This document shows, in pieces, positions 1 through 13,161 of a DNA stretch of 64,000 nt. Source of the DNA: Ficedula albicollis (lineage: Eukaryota > Chordata > Aves > Passeriformes > Muscicapidae); NCBI RefSeq assembly GCF_000247815.1, contig NC_021673.1, positions 105,503,363 through 105,567,362 of the forward strand, written 5' to 3'. The notes under the pieces were generated by a model that searched no databases, had not been told where the DNA came from, and was given only the letters and a program-made list of their open reading frames with translations. Each line of letters opens with the position of its first letter. The stretch's first letter is position 1. The translations under genes and the position numbers were made by a program.

Positions 1-3000
1 GGCATTTCCAGCATTTTTAAATTAATAAATTGATTACTATTAAATATTTGCCCCTAAGCAAGCAATAAGATTAGATGAACAGTGAGTGTTTATAAGATAA
101 AAAATTCTTAGAAGAATAGTCTGACCTTTGAGAAGGCAAGAAAGCTAAAGCAGCTATTCCACAACTTGCTGGTACTACCAAATGTACTTCTCTCAAATCA
201 TGCTTCAAAGGGAGAACGCAGATTACATTGCAGACACTAGTGAGTCCTGTACTAAAATCTCTATTGATAACTCTCTCCCAACTATGTTAGGGCCTCTGTA
301 TTTTTAAATCATAAAAAATTACATTGTATGCCAGTAGGTCACAATAACTGATGTCTTTACACAGTGCTGACAAGTACTTTATGGAAAAGATTTCATTTGA
401 GGTTTGCTATGGGTCTGACTGAAAGATGGATTGACCAGTGTAACAGGAAAATCCTGAAATTTTCTTACACAATATATGCAGAAAATGAGGCTATTTTCTT
501 TTCCTAAGGAAGTCCAGTTACTGACAGAATTTATCTGTATTTGTGGGCCCAGCTGATTCATGCAGCTGGGTTGTTTTCTTGTCATCCTGATCCCTTCAGT
601 GGCTTTCCCCCTGGTTTGGAGGAGTCTGCACCACCATCCCTCAGCACCCTACTCCTTGCCAGAGACAAGGGATAAGGACTGGATGACCCATGGAACGTTC
701 AGCACAGGGGCTGGTGGTACAAACCCTACATGGTGAAGTAAATCTTGTGGGAGTAGATCCTCATGGAAGGAAACACTGGACTCTCATTGCTGGACCTGAG
801 ATGAAGCTCCTGCTGTTTGGAGTGTGGCTGGCATGACTTTATCCCCACCACTGTCCTAAGCCAGGGCATCCTCCCCTGGTTTATTTTTGGGGCAGAGAGG
901 GGCACCATGACCACCCTGGGGCCACACACGGGCTGTAACTATAATGGCTTATTCTGCAAGTGAGAGGCATCACTTCTTGTGAGTGTTGTCAAGGGTTATT
1001 CAGGGAGGTGTTTTCTTTAGTATTATTGGTTTGTGAGGTTTGGCTATAACTTTTATATTTATTTTGTAGACAAATGAGTATTTGAAGCAAGCAAAGGTTC
1101 ATATGTGCCCCTAGCTCAGTCACAGCCCTGCTAATTGGTCTCCTGTAGGAGCACACTAATGAAATTTGGTGCCTGCTGCATGGGCAGAAGGCACTCACAG
1201 CTTCAAGAAGCAAGAAGGGACAGCGTGGTGGGCAGTGAGAGGCAGTGATGCTCTGTGACAAGTTTCTGTATCAGAAATAGCCAACAATTTTCAAAAGCTC
1301 CAAGAAAAAATAAATACATTCCAAAGGCGTGTATTGATTGTTCTTTCTATTTTGTTCTTCTTCTTTTATCCCATGACAGACATATTCTTCATTTTGAACT
1401 AAATCTGCAATAAAATATTTTTATGGTCATCTAAATGGGTTGCTTCAGATTTTAATCACTCACTCATCCTTTCTCTGTTGTGAATGCTGTCACTCGAACA
1501 GCTGACTCAATTACATTTTCAGAAATGCAGTTTTGAAAAAAGGAATAGTGTTGAAATAAAGTGCTTCTGTTTCTCTGTGGTTTAGTTTAAACATGCAGGG
1601 TGTCCTCCAGAAAATTATAATGATTACCTGTTGTTTGTGCTGTCTTGAAAATATCAGAACAATCCTTGCCCGGAGAGACTGTTTTAATAGGAATCCCTTG
1701 CTTTTGTGTGGAGATTGCATGACCTTTAAGGATTTGATACCCTTCTCTACATTTACAGATGCTGTGGTGTACATTTAATCTCAGAGATGTTAACCTTACT
1801 AAACTTTGAAGTGTAAAAGTCTTCTGTTTACAGTCTGATCTCTCCTCAAAGGAAATCTTTAGGGTTTTGCTCATCTGGTGCCTGAGCTGGCATTTTTCTG
1901 TCCAAATCAGCCTCTGTTGGGTTCTGGCTAGGATGATGTCAGCACTTTTACTCAGGTGATCCCCAGCTACTCATCTCAGTCCTCACACTGGGCGTGCAGA
2001 AACAGCTGATGGCAGATGTGCAGTGAGCTGAGACTCACCAGTCTCTCTTGCTGCTCCATACTGGGGATAGGCTTGGTTTCTTCTCCACCAGCAGACACAG
2101 GGCAGGACATGCTTGGTGGTGTAACCTTAGGGATTTCTGTGTGTAGAACATGCATTTTTGGGCACAAACCCGGACTCTGGGTTGCACTAGGTGCACAGCA
2201 TGAACCAGCCAATGCAATGCCCTGTGTTGCAGGGATGGGAATGTTGATGCTTAATCTCCTACATATTTTTCCCACTAAGCACTTGTGCAGGATGTGTAAA
2301 AGCACAATCAAATTAGATGTCTCCTACCCATAGCTGGTCTTCATTTAAGCATCTCTGCAAGAAATGACAGAAATTTTTTATATTTTCTAGCTTCTGGAAG
2401 CAGTAAAGGCCTACACAACAAAATACATTGGGGATGTACACAAAATTAATGTAATTGCCAAGAAACAGTTAGGAAAAAAATTCCTAGCCTTCATTCCTTC
2501 ACTCAAAAGCATATTCATTTCTTAATTACAGTCTTGTGAGATTATCCTTTAACAAGCAGCTTGTGTGAAACTGCCAGCCAGTAGTACCTGGTATCTTTTC
2601 CTTTCTACTGTGAGTCTATGCTCACAGTACTCTCAACAGCATATTCTCTTGGAGCATATCTCCTTGCTTCGGCTAACTGCAGGGAAACCTTCATATATTC
2701 ATAAATATATAGATATATACAAAATATAAAAGATCCTTGATGTCTGCCATCCAGGTACAAAGAGCCAAAAATCACATAGGAGATCTAATAGTTAATTTTT
2801 CTTTAATGGTCTGTCTCTAGGAATATCATTCTCTGTTTTTCTCCAGTTCCTAAAGAATAATTTGGCTGCCTGTGCAGGCTCAATTTGAGTGTGATTCCAC
2901 AGCTGCAGAAACCCATTGATGTGTGGTAGTGAGCAAATCACTGCGTTTTTTTCAGGGCTCAGCTGTTTAAAATATACTGAATGCAAAATCACTGGTAAGT

Positions 3001-4438
3001 TACAATGTGTTTTAATTACTCTAATTAAAGCTTCTGTAGTATGGCACAGTTCATGATATTTCATTGCAAATTATAGCTCATGTACCTACCATGGCAAGCA
3101 GGCGTTTTCCCTTATCTCTTTATTCAAAAACTAGGAAGAATGGGAAGAAACAAACTTTTCAAGCTAAATTGCAGACTAACTAGCTGAAGTCTTTTGACAC
3201 ATTTTTTTAGCACCTCTACAATGAGACAAACATTTAAATTATGGGTCTGAAGAGCTTCATCTGATGGTAGGAGAATAAGAAATCCTTCCTTAGGCTTTGG
3301 TCTGCTTCTATTTTTATCAGGTTGACTACACCATACAAAAGGGTGCACTTAATACTTCTCATCACACTGTGTACCCTAATGTGCAGATTGGAAGTCTTTC
3401 TGCTGAAGACAGGAGCAAATCAAACTCTTTAATGACAAGTAGATGTCAAACTAGCTTGGGAAGTGTTTAACTGGGGACTTTCCATAAGACGAAGACCAGC
3501 AGGGAGAATCCTAGAAAATGTTTTTCTGGCTTCACTGGATATATGTTAAGGATTTCTTGGAGTGCCCCTTCCATCTTTCCTGCTAAAGCTTGATTTGCTT
3601 TTCCTATCTCAGAATGGGCAAAGACAGGCTATGTGTAACTTAATGGGTTTTTTCCAAAGAAATTCCAAGTAAGTATCAGCAGTGGTTTCCATCCAGCCTG
3701 GTTACAGTCACCAAAACTGGGTATGGACCTCCCCATTGCTGCTGGATTTGATCAACTGAGCAAAGCTGAGTGCCTGAAAGAAGCCTCACAGCCACAAGGG
3801 ATACTGCCCTGAAAGGCAGAGGAGCTTAAAAGAGCTGGTTGACCTTCCTAAGCAACCTTCTTAAAGGGTAAGAAGGCTCTGTGTCTGTTCTCAAGAAAAT
3901 GAACATGTGTCAGCATGCCAGCTGGGCTGAGTGTATAACTCCCAAGGAGCTCGAGCCACAAGAGCTGGAGGCAGGGACAGACAATCCACAGAAAATGTAG
4001 AGGCACCACCCAGAATTATTCCAAACTTTAAGGGAGAAAGTTTGGAAAGCCAAACACAACTGGATTTGACACCAGGTAGATATGAAGGCTAAGACAACCT
4101 TCTGAAGTACCTGGGCAGAAAAAGGAACGCCGAGGAATATGGTACTGCTGTCTAGGAGCAGACAAACTAATGACAAAGGGTTTGATTATCAAGGTCCTCT
4201 TCCCCTTGCTCTTTATTAGCAAGGTTTGATCTCCGACCTCACAGTTTCTGCTCTAAGTAGCAGCACTTAAAAAATTGAGGGAGAGGAAATGAACATACGT
4301 GTCCCCACTGTGATAGGGGAGAAATGAATTCAAGGATGGAACTGAAGGAGCTGGTCCACATCACGCAAAATTGCTTTTGGTGAGCATACTTCAGGAGAGG
4401 TTTCACATCACTAGGCAAAGAGGAATCTTATTTTCATT
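1..4438. other. Unassigned non-coding DNA
   Basis: This stretch is AT-rich, with short frames only and stops in all of them. I see no splice-framed coding signal, no RNA gene and no repeat family I can name. A somewhat GC-richer patch at about 590-960 is also unassigned. Weak similarity to CR1 may extend leftward from 4,532 into about 4,330, but it is too decayed to claim. Confidence 0.6.
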
Positions 4439-4530
4439 AAAAAAAAAAAAAACCAACAAAAAAACCCAGAAAACAAAAATCCAAAGAAAACAAAACAAAC
4501 AAACAAAAAAAAAAAACCCAGAAAAAAACA
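4439..4530. repeat. A-rich low-complexity tract
   Basis: The tract is made of A runs broken by CC, CCC and single C or G bases. It lies just upstream of recognisable CR1 sequence. It could be a decayed simple repeat, or an old poly-A tail of a lost insertion; neither can be proven from the sequence. Confidence 0.8.
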
Positions 4531-4531
4531 A

Positions 4532-4868
4532 TGAAGAAACAACTACTGCCTGGCCAGCCTCACATCAGTAAGCAGGAATGTTACAAAGCAGGTCCTCACA
4601 GAAGCCCTGTCGAAGTACATGATGAACTGCAAGTTTTTGGAAACAGCTAACAGAGATTTATCATGAGCAAATGGAAACTGATTCTGCAGCAAAAATGTGG
4701 GGCTCTGTCAATGAAGGGAGAACAGTGGATGTTGCATAGTTTTACTTTGGCTTTTACTTTGACAGGTTCTTCCATAGTAAACTTGTAGGCAAAATGAGCA
4801 AACCGTGAGGATTCACTGCAAGGTAGACAAAAAATTGGCTGAGCTTTCTTGACTAACACTTTCTTGAC
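4532..4868 (+). mobile_element. CR1 LINE fragment, upstream half of a copy split by an LTR
   Basis: The sequence follows the reverse-transcriptase part of CR1 in the sense direction, though it is strongly decayed. Recognisable landmarks are the stretch equivalent to 'acaggccagt cagcctcacc' near 4,550, the 'gagcaaat' block near 4,665, and the segment around 4,715-4,850 that matches the CR1 region encoding the catalytic part of the polymerase. The frame is broken by many stops and indels, so it cannot be active. The same element appears to resume at 5,450 after the LTR, with roughly 100 bases of CR1 missing between. The assignment rests on recalled family consensus, not on an alignment. Confidence 0.65.
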
Positions 4869-5449
4869 TGACTAGTAATAGTTAGTCATTCAAAGGCCAG
4901 GCAGCTGTGTACAAGTAGTATTTCTCAGGTATCAGACTGTATCTATTGGTTACGATGCCATTTCAGTTTTGCCTTTTTTTTAAACATGTTCTCTTCCCAC
5001 ATATATTTGTCACTCTGTCAACTATTGTATCAGTAGCTAGTTTTCCCAGTACTTTTCCATGGCCTTTCCCTAGGCAGAAAGACAAAACAAATTCCAGAGC
5101 TCCAAGCCCTGGAAGTACAAGGCTCCAGTGCTACCTTGGTTCCTTCTGGGAGCCAATGCTGAGAACAGCTCTTTGAGGTACATTCTCATGGACAAAGTAC
5201 AGCTAGTGCTGGAGGGGGGGCTCCAGAGAAGGGGCTTGACCTGGGGGGAATTGCATCACCACTTGCCCTCCTAACTGGTGCTTTTATCAATTATGGAAAT
5301 TTCCTAAAACCTATAAAAATGTACTCCTTTCTGGGGAGGGGTAGGCTTTTGTGAGCATCTTTCTGTAACTGCCTCTGAAGGCCTTCAAATAAAGATCCCC
5401 CTTTATATTACCTTCTTACTAGAATTAGCTTGAGTTTAATTTCAGGACA
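4869..5449 (+). mobile_element. Solo LTR of an endogenous retrovirus, nested in CR1
   Basis: The 3' part has the order expected of an avian retroviral LTR. A TATA-like CTATAAAAA lies at 5,311, and the polyadenylation signal AATAAA at 5,388-5,393 lies about 77 bases further on, which fits an R region. A T-rich U5-like tail follows, ending in a plausible terminal CA at 5,448-5,449. The right edge is fairly clear because CR1 sequence resumes at 5,450. The left edge is uncertain: the LTR may start anywhere between about 4,869 and 5,175, and I do not see a clean target-site duplication. No internal gag, pol or env sequence is attached, so this would be a solo LTR. Its family cannot be fixed here. 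Confidence 0.6.
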
Positions 5450-6172
5450 AGAAAAAAGCAACAGTTATCTTGGATGAGAGGATGGAGTGTGCATTTAGCA
5501 AATTGGTGGGTGATACAAAATTTGGAGTGAAGTAGCTGAAGGACTGAAAGGCAGGACTCTTAAGCTGAGGGCTTTCTGCAAGCTCTAGCAGTGGACTGAC
5601 AGCAGCTTCATGATGCTCAATAAAAACAAGCATGGAGTCTTGTATCTGGGATGTATCTGGGACAATCCATCACCTGCATTGGGGCTGACTGGCTGACGAG
5701 CAGCTCTGCTGGATGGGACCTGGAAATCCTGACAGACAAGCTCGACATGAGTCAGCCACACACTCATATGGCAATGGGAACCATCTACACACATCCACTG
5801 GGAGAGCATGTGCTTCTTCCTTTCCTCTTGGAACTGTGAGACCACATCTGGAGAGCTGTGACCAGTCTCAGGCTCCCCAGTACAGTGAAATACATGGATG
5901 TGCTGGAAAATGTCACAAAGATGTCTAGAGCACAAGACATAGGAGAGGAGAAAGAGCTGGATTTTTCAATCCTAAAATGCAAAGGGCAAAGAGATTAAAT
6001 TGCTGTCTACAACCACCCATGAGGCTGGTCACAGTGGAGATGGGGATAGATTTAGCAGTATATAGCGACAGGGTAACAGAATATGCTGCAGCCTTTGTAA
6101 ACCCCAGGGGTTAAACACTGGAGCAAGCTGCCCAGGAGGACTGAGCAGACTCCATCCTTGGAAAATGCTATA
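5450..6172 (+). mobile_element. CR1 LINE fragment, downstream half of a split copy
   Basis: This is sense CR1 covering the end of the reverse-transcriptase frame. It runs from the 'gtttgcagatgacacc'-equivalent near 5,495 through the 'gtgaggccgcacctc'-equivalent near 5,838 to the 'ggaacaggctgcccagg'-equivalent near 6,121. It is missing the terminal CR1 3' tail. Stops and indels are frequent, so it is an old dead copy. Together with 4,532-4,868 it forms one interrupted element. Confidence 0.85.
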
Positions 6173-9100
6173 CATCAGGGCTTATTCTTTCCTGTTGGGG
6201 TCTAAAAAAGCATGCAAAACATTTGCTGATGAACATCTATTTAGTAAAACCTTTATATGTTATGATAGTCTCTTCTCTCTTGTATTTCTTAGCTATGTCT
6301 AATCCCTTCACCCTTTCAACACCAGGTGTTTTAAACTGGTTTTCCCCGGGTATCTTTTCTCTCCTTGGAATTCTGTCTGCACTTGGTGGCTTCCCGAACT
6401 GGACACTGGGCCCTGACTACTGATCCTAGGCACCACATGAGGTTAAAAAAAGAACCAATCTTCTTACAACTTAAGTATGGCTCCTAGGTTACAGGATAAA
6501 AAAAATTGTTTTCTTTTTTAAAGTAATGTCACAACATCAGCATCTATGTAGTTAGGGATCAACTGTATGAGCTAGGTCAGCTTCTGTAGTGGTGATATTT
6601 GGCTGCATGGTTCATACTCTGATATTTTTCATTTCCTCTCTTGCTCCCCTGCAGTTTCATGGATTGCAATTAATTTTACAAATTTCAGGCAGTTATCTCT
6701 TTTTTTCAAAGGTGTAGAGTTTGAGGTACCCTTTCCAGAGTGCCCCAAACTGGCATTTGCTCCTTCTTTGAGATGGAATTTATTAACAGAAATATTGGAT
6801 TGTGGCACTGTACCCACAACCCCAAATTTGTAACTAACATCATGTTCAGTGGCAATAATTGCAATAACAGACCTCTTCAGCACTGAGGGCAAACAATCAA
6901 GACCAAAAAAGCCCCAGCATTTCTTGGCACTTTTAACTTGTTCTTCCTAAGTCTTAAAGTTAAGCTTTCTGGTTAGTTCCACAAATTTCTTTTTCAGAGA
7001 TGCATTCTGAACTTTTCCTGTTCTCAGACCTTCTTTGTCCTCAATGAATATTCGAAGAGAATTGTTCCAAGATTACTTTGGCTTATTTCCCTAGACTCCT
7101 TCCTGGAATTTCAGCTATCCTGACAGTTAAAATACTTTTAACCCTTTATGAGTATTAAATATGTTCTTCCTGATTATGGCCAGTGTCTTAGTCCTCTATT
7201 TAAATTTGCATTAAATGTCTGGCCACAAATAACCCTAATTGCAGGTGAGATACAGATCCAAGATACACAGTCACTTTCACTAACCCTTAAAAAAATCCCA
7301 ACATAAAAGCCACTGGTTTTGCAGATAACTGTTATTTACATAAACACTTAAAACTGACTTGGTTCTCCTGGATCCTTCTTCTTACCTTTTTTCTCCATGC
7401 AATCTATTTTAAGAGTGTAACTGTATTTCTTTTTACTCACCTTTGCTTTTTCTGTTCTGCCTCAGAAATACTCCTCACTTTACATTGGTCAATGCTTAAT
7501 CTCCACATTGATATTCAATTCAGGCTGGACACTTCCTCACTGTTCCAGTACAGTCATTTACTACAGTCTTTTCCAGAAAGTAATCTGACATAATGGATGT
7601 TTCACAAACTTCATGTGGGCTGACGTTACTGAAGCTGTGCTATATGTTGTTAAGGTAGAAATTATGTACTTGTTTTCAAAACAAAAGCTTGCTCTTAGTA
7701 GTGATCTTAATTTTTCATGACAGAGATTTGGTCTAAATATTAATAACTGAGCCAGTTCTGCAAGAAGAGTGACAAAAAAAATCATGTGCATCCTAAAGAC
7801 TAAAATTACATGTTTTTTTTTAATGAAACATTCTGATTTCATAGTAAATATGCAAAGGCTATAATAAACAGGTATTGTTTAGGAATGTATTACTTATATG
7901 CAAATGTTCAGATGCTAGTATTTACATTACACTTCTTTCTATCCCCGAACAGGTGCAGCATAATAGCTAAGGACAAAAAAATGGTAGAAGGGAAGTATCT
8001 GTCCTTCATGGCCGGTTCAACATGAATCAGAGGGAAATGGAGAAATAATCTTCATAGTTATTATTGATCCCTTTATAATATTACAAGCTAGAAAGTCAAG
8101 CTATTTATTGACTGAACTTTGGATAGCCACCTCTGATTAGCTCAGCTTTCATGAGCAAACCTTACAGTTCAGTTAAAATTCAGCATGCTGTCAGAAAGTG
8201 TAGGAAGATGTGAGGTTACAAAACAGATGTCATTTTTCTTCTTTACCAAATAAATTCAAAAATATTCAAGGTTAACCTTATCACAGTTGATGACAAAACA
8301 GAAGGTGTTGACATGCTTCTGAACTTACATTTTTCTTATTTTTATTGACAAATTAGTTATTATATTTGTCAAAGATTGACAAAATATAGGCTCAGAAGAA
8401 GGGAAATATTCAAACTATAAAAATATTTCTGGATTAAGAAGTTCTGCTTGCTTACTGAAGTTCTCAGGCCAAATGCTTCTACAGTCATGTTGACTTTTGC
8501 AAACATACTTGCAGAGTGATATCACTTAAGTTCCAGCCTGACATCTTCTGGTCACGGAGGTTTCTCCCTGGGAAGCTTTGAATACTCAAGACCAGCAAGT
8601 TTGAATTCTTCACTGGCAGATCAAAAAGGGCTGAGGGACCTGCTCTGGGGCATCTTTAGCACAGTCTTTAGGTTCGGACAGGGAGGACAATGCAGCCCTT
8701 GATGTCTCACATTCAGCAGTCTACACCAAATTCAGCAAAAAAACCTGCAAATACAGCTATAAAACCAAGAAAATCCAAGAAATCCAGGGTCATGTGTGTT
8801 TCCAGGCCTGTTCCATGAAAGAAAACTTCTTACTGTCTGAAGGCCTTTGGTCAGAAACTACTCTGTGCTCCACATTCAGTGAAACCAGATCTCTAATACC
8901 CCTTTGGTTCAGAGGTGGAAATTTTCTTCAGAATACAGATCTAGAGGTTGGTGTAGCCATGAACTTTTAAGCAAGACACCAGCATTAGCTGGGCGCCTGG
9001 AAACTTGGATTTTACTAGAAATAAAGACATACTCTCATTTTCAAGCTTCTTTCTACAATAGGAAGGCTTCAAAATATTACAGCTCAATTCAACAGGAATG

Positions 9101-11648
9101 AGAATAGAGGAAAATTGAACTTACAAGTAAGTGGAGTAAAATAAGAAAAATAAAGTGGAATTAAAACAAAACAGAAAAGTCAAAGAATTCTCAGAAGAGA
9201 GGGATCAAGTCTTCTTTCAAAATCTCATAATCAGAACTCATAATCTCACATACCCAGCTTTAGCTGCACAGAATAGACCCTGGAGCTAAAAGTTAAAGGC
9301 AGCTAATCCATACTAGTTCTCCTCATGGTTCTTTTCCACAGATTATCTGAAATACCAAGCTGTCACTGCATTCTTTGGATAACAAAAAGCCACCATTGAG
9401 TCTAAAATCTAACCTTAATGACCATTCATATTGATCCAATTTGATTTAAAAAAATTAAGGCCTAAGAATTTTCTTCCTTCAGGGGATGCAGAATACCCAG
9501 TTCCCTTCCCTGGGATGATCAGGCATGAGGGGTCCAACATGGCAGAATCTCAACTTTTTTCTCCTCTTCCTTTGGACCTGCAATGAGAGAGTACTATTTC
9601 CAATTCAAGCCCTCCCTTCTGAAAGAAATTAATTTCCAATTTATATTGCATCAGTTGCAGTGCTAGAAAGCACTGGTGGACTTTTGCTGGCATTTTCCTA
9701 GGCTTCTTAAATTCATCACGTCTTAAATCCAGAAGATAAATATTCACAGGCTTTTTGGTTTAAAACTAGTCCTTTTGGGGTGCTTTTTATAAACAAACTT
9801 ATAAAAGTGCTGCCTGCAATGAAATGCAAAGTAACAGCATCTTGGATTAACAAACAGCCATTTTAAAAATAGCTGCTTTTAATTACTGAGCTCTAAATCA
9901 AAAAGTCAGTGCAACATCAAGGGGTGCTTTTCTCTATTGAATGTGAACACCATTTAAAAGTGAGATGTCTTCTAACCCTTTAATTTACACCTTCTAGGGA
10001 TGGTTCTGAGTCACAGTTTTAATTTCTCCCTATTTTTTTCCTTCATGGGTTGCAAAACACATTTCAAAGTCTCAAGTAAGTGAAGAGACCTGATCCAAAA
10101 TTCCTTGGCAAATCTCCCTCCTATTGTGAGGAACATTGGCTGCCAAGAGTCCAAGACTGAACTCTGTAAGGACAGAGTTTTTCCAGCACTCCCGGGTCAC
10201 TTCAAATATCTTTTGAAAATCCGGTCTTTGCATATTGAGTGGCTGAAGTGTTGCTATCTGTATTGCCCTACAGTAACATTCCTTTATCTCTAACGTTGGG
10301 ATAAATGTTGACATTTATTTTTGTCAATTTGACATTTCAGAGAATTAGAAGAATGCTTAGTTTCTATGTGACTCTTGTACCCAAAACAAAACCTCCATGT
10401 GCCCCAAACTCACATAGAAGAAAAGGACTGCATTAAACGTTGCCATAACTGAGCTCTGGTATTCCTCCCAAAAGCATAGTGGAAGACTATCATAATTATG
10501 TAAAACTTTTTACAAGGCTCATGGTGCTACTACCACAGCACTGCTTCTGACATGAATGAGATGAGTTTCATTCACAAGAGATACAAATTTCATTCAGGTA
10601 CTTGTCACATCCTAAGATGACTTGTAGCTTCTAGTATGTGAGTTTTTATCTTAGCTAATGGAAAAAATCATTTCTTGACTGTGATATTTTCTGAAGCCAA
10701 TTTACTCAAGATGTGCAAAAGGCAAGCGGTGTGGTGGGTGATTACTAATGTTCTGACAGTACATGGTTTGGTATGGGGGAACATTTATGAAACAAACATT
10801 GTTAACTTGACCTAAGACTGAAGTTTGATCTCTAACAGGAAGACCTATCTAATTATTAAACCACAGAATTAGGTTGTTAGGACTATAGCTAATAAAAGCC
10901 CTGGGTGCTTATGACTGCGATGCTGCAATTCTTCATTCCAGACACATGCTGACCGCAATGAAATCCAAGGACCAAGGGAGATGATTTAAAACCGCTCACT
11001 GAGAAAAGAGCTGCTTCCAGCCAGCCCAAGGAAAGGATTAATACAGGAGTGAAGGCTGGACTCTGACCTCTTCTGAGGCCAGGTGCCTGAGGGAAGCATA
11101 CGAGGTGATTCACAGCAGGGCAAGATTCATTGAACCAGAAGGGAGGTCTTAAGGAAGCTGACTCCACTTTTCTTAGCTCTGTGGTAAGTAGCTGAGAGCA
11201 GGCAAGTTCTGCTTTTGAGGGCTGTTTTGCCCTAGGCAATCACAGAAGAGTTGGAATGACCCTGAGACCAGAGAGGGGAGAAAAGTGGGGATCCCCACCC
11301 CAACAGGGCTGTGATTTAGAAAGCGAGGTACTGCCTAGGAGAGTGGGCTCTGTTGGGAGAAGAAGGAAAAAGAAGGGTCACTTATTGCCCCTTGACACAG
11401 CAGATTGGTTTGGCTGAATGGAGGGAGTACATAATGCTGCCACCCTCTCTCACCTACCTGTAACACAAGCTTTTAAGCCTTAGAGAAGCCACGCTCTCAC
11501 AGTGACCTCATAAGATTCCCAAAAACACTTAGCCCAAGAGAAAGGAAACACTGTTGAGCACAGTGTTTAATGTGTGCTGGTCATTATGTTTTTTCCGTAG
11601 GTAAACATACAGCTTCTAGCATGAGCAACAATGATTACAGCAAAACCA
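6173..11648. other. Unassigned non-coding DNA
   Basis: AT-rich unique-looking sequence. No frame here is long or composed like an exon, and I recognise no repeat family, RNA gene or promoter signature. Confidence 0.6.
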
Positions 11649-11768
11649 AAGAGAGAGCTTTAGATTTTAACAAAACCAGCTTTAAAATCCGCAGATTTGG
11701 TGAGTTTCAAGAGAGAGCTTTAGATTTTAACAAAACCAGCCTTAAAATAAGCAGATTTGGTGAGTTTT
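11649..11768. repeat. Tandem duplication, two 60-bp copies
   Basis: The block starting 'gagagagctttagatttt' at 11,651 recurs at 11,711, a period of 60. The copies differ at a few positions (for example 'agctttaaaatccg' against 'agccttaaaataag'). Because 60 is a multiple of three, the repeat stays in one reading frame, but that frame has no other coding character. Confidence 0.9.
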
Positions 11769-12846
11769 TTGCAGTGGGTTTAGAAATAGCTCTCAGAATG
11801 TCCTTACAATTTGAAGTATGGTGCAGCATAATGAATTTGGTGCCACCACCGAGTTTTAGATACTGAGGCCTAGATATTTGAAGAAATTTAGGGACTCAGT
11901 CCTATGAATGTAGAGAGGGCTTGGGATGAAAGTCAGCTGCCTAAGCTCAGATTTTCAGGTGCCTGAGGGTACCCAAATAATCTGCATGGGGCAGGCAGAA
12001 GTGATGTGATCCTGACATTCAGGATCCCTCTGCAGGAAAGGCCTTTGAGGAGGAAACCTATGGGAAATCCAGCGAACTCTGAACATCCGTGACAAGGCAC
12101 TTGAACCACTTTGCCAGTTTTCGGGGCAGTGTTTGCTGTGGACACAGAGATGCCCATGTGGGCTCGATCTGCTCAGCCCTTGCTGGGAGTTCTGTACCCC
12201 ACTGAATTTCGTGGGGGAAAACCACTACAGTGGTAACATGGATACACACAGTATCCATGCTGAAATGCACCATTTTTCAAGGGAGGAATATTTTTTTTTA
12301 TTCTGATCTGTGAAATGTAAGTGAAAATTGAATCCTAAAATTGTATATTATTATGTGTTGATAAAGCACTGCAAAGATTTTCAATGCTTTATTAAAGGTT
12401 TTTAATATGCTTGATTGCATATATCCCAGCCAAAATCTTCTCCATCCTACATAGGTATTTATCTCAGCCAGCAGATTTTGTTTGCTTAGATCCAAATTAG
12501 AAGGTATTTAAAGCAGATAGCACATCTCTAAAAATATACTGAATTTACAATGAAGCTTTAACATTCTCTTGCTAAATTTCACACATCTGATCTGGTTTCT
12601 GAAAAGAAAAGGTAAACATGGAGATTTTTTTCACTAGTTCTCATGCACTGCTTGCAACAATACAAGAGGAATATTTCCTATATTATTACCATGTATTTTA
12701 AGTAGAGTACAAATGCCCATTTGCTACACATGCGAGGAAATCAAGTTTCCAACTGCAGTTAATGCCATGTTTTGTTCTATTTATTAGTAATGTAAGTTCC
12801 TATGCAAATTGAATGGCTGCTGTTCAAATCCAGCTGAATACAACAG
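11769..12846. other. Unassigned non-coding DNA
   Basis: I see no gene. The segment at about 11,870-12,260 is richer in G and C than its surroundings and looks like a decayed repeat, but I cannot assign a family. Confidence 0.5.
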
Positions 12847-13022
12847 GGGAGGATGGAACCAAATTACTTCTGTCTGTCTTAACAGGACTTTTTAATAAAA
12901 TCTGCTTTACAGAGCCACGAATCTTGCCAGGTTAGGGAGGATGGAACCAAATTACTTCTGTCTGTCTTAACAGGACTTTTTAATAAAATCTACTTTACAG
13001 AGCCACGAATCTTGCCAGGTTA
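12847..13022. repeat. Tandem duplication, two 88-bp copies
   Basis: 'aggatggaaccaaattac' occurs at 12,850 and again at 12,938, and the following sequence repeats through 'cttgccaggtta'. I see one base difference ('tctgctttac' against 'tctactttac'). Confidence 0.95.
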
Positions 13023-13161
13023 AATTCTCACTTTGGCCATGTTCACATTCTTGCTAATTTATTCTAACTGCAGCACAGAAATTTGAGGTACAAATTCTCA
13101 CTTTGGCCATGTTCACATTCTTGTTAATTTATTCTAACTGCAGCACAGAAAGTTGAGGTAA
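13022..13161. repeat. Tandem duplication, two 70-bp copies
   Basis: 'aaattctcactttggcc' occurs at 13,022 and 13,092. The copies differ at about two bases. It directly abuts the 88-bp duplication to its left, so two independent duplications lie back to back. Confidence 0.95.

Noticed and set aside
11570..11866. A 98-residue plus-strand frame with a 20-residue repeat
   Set aside because: The repeat is the 60-bp DNA duplication. The rest of the frame has no coding character.
11649..13161. Clusters of short direct repeats that could suggest a CRISPR array or a satellite
   Set aside because: Each is only two or three copies of a different sequence without constant spacers, and the genome is vertebrate.
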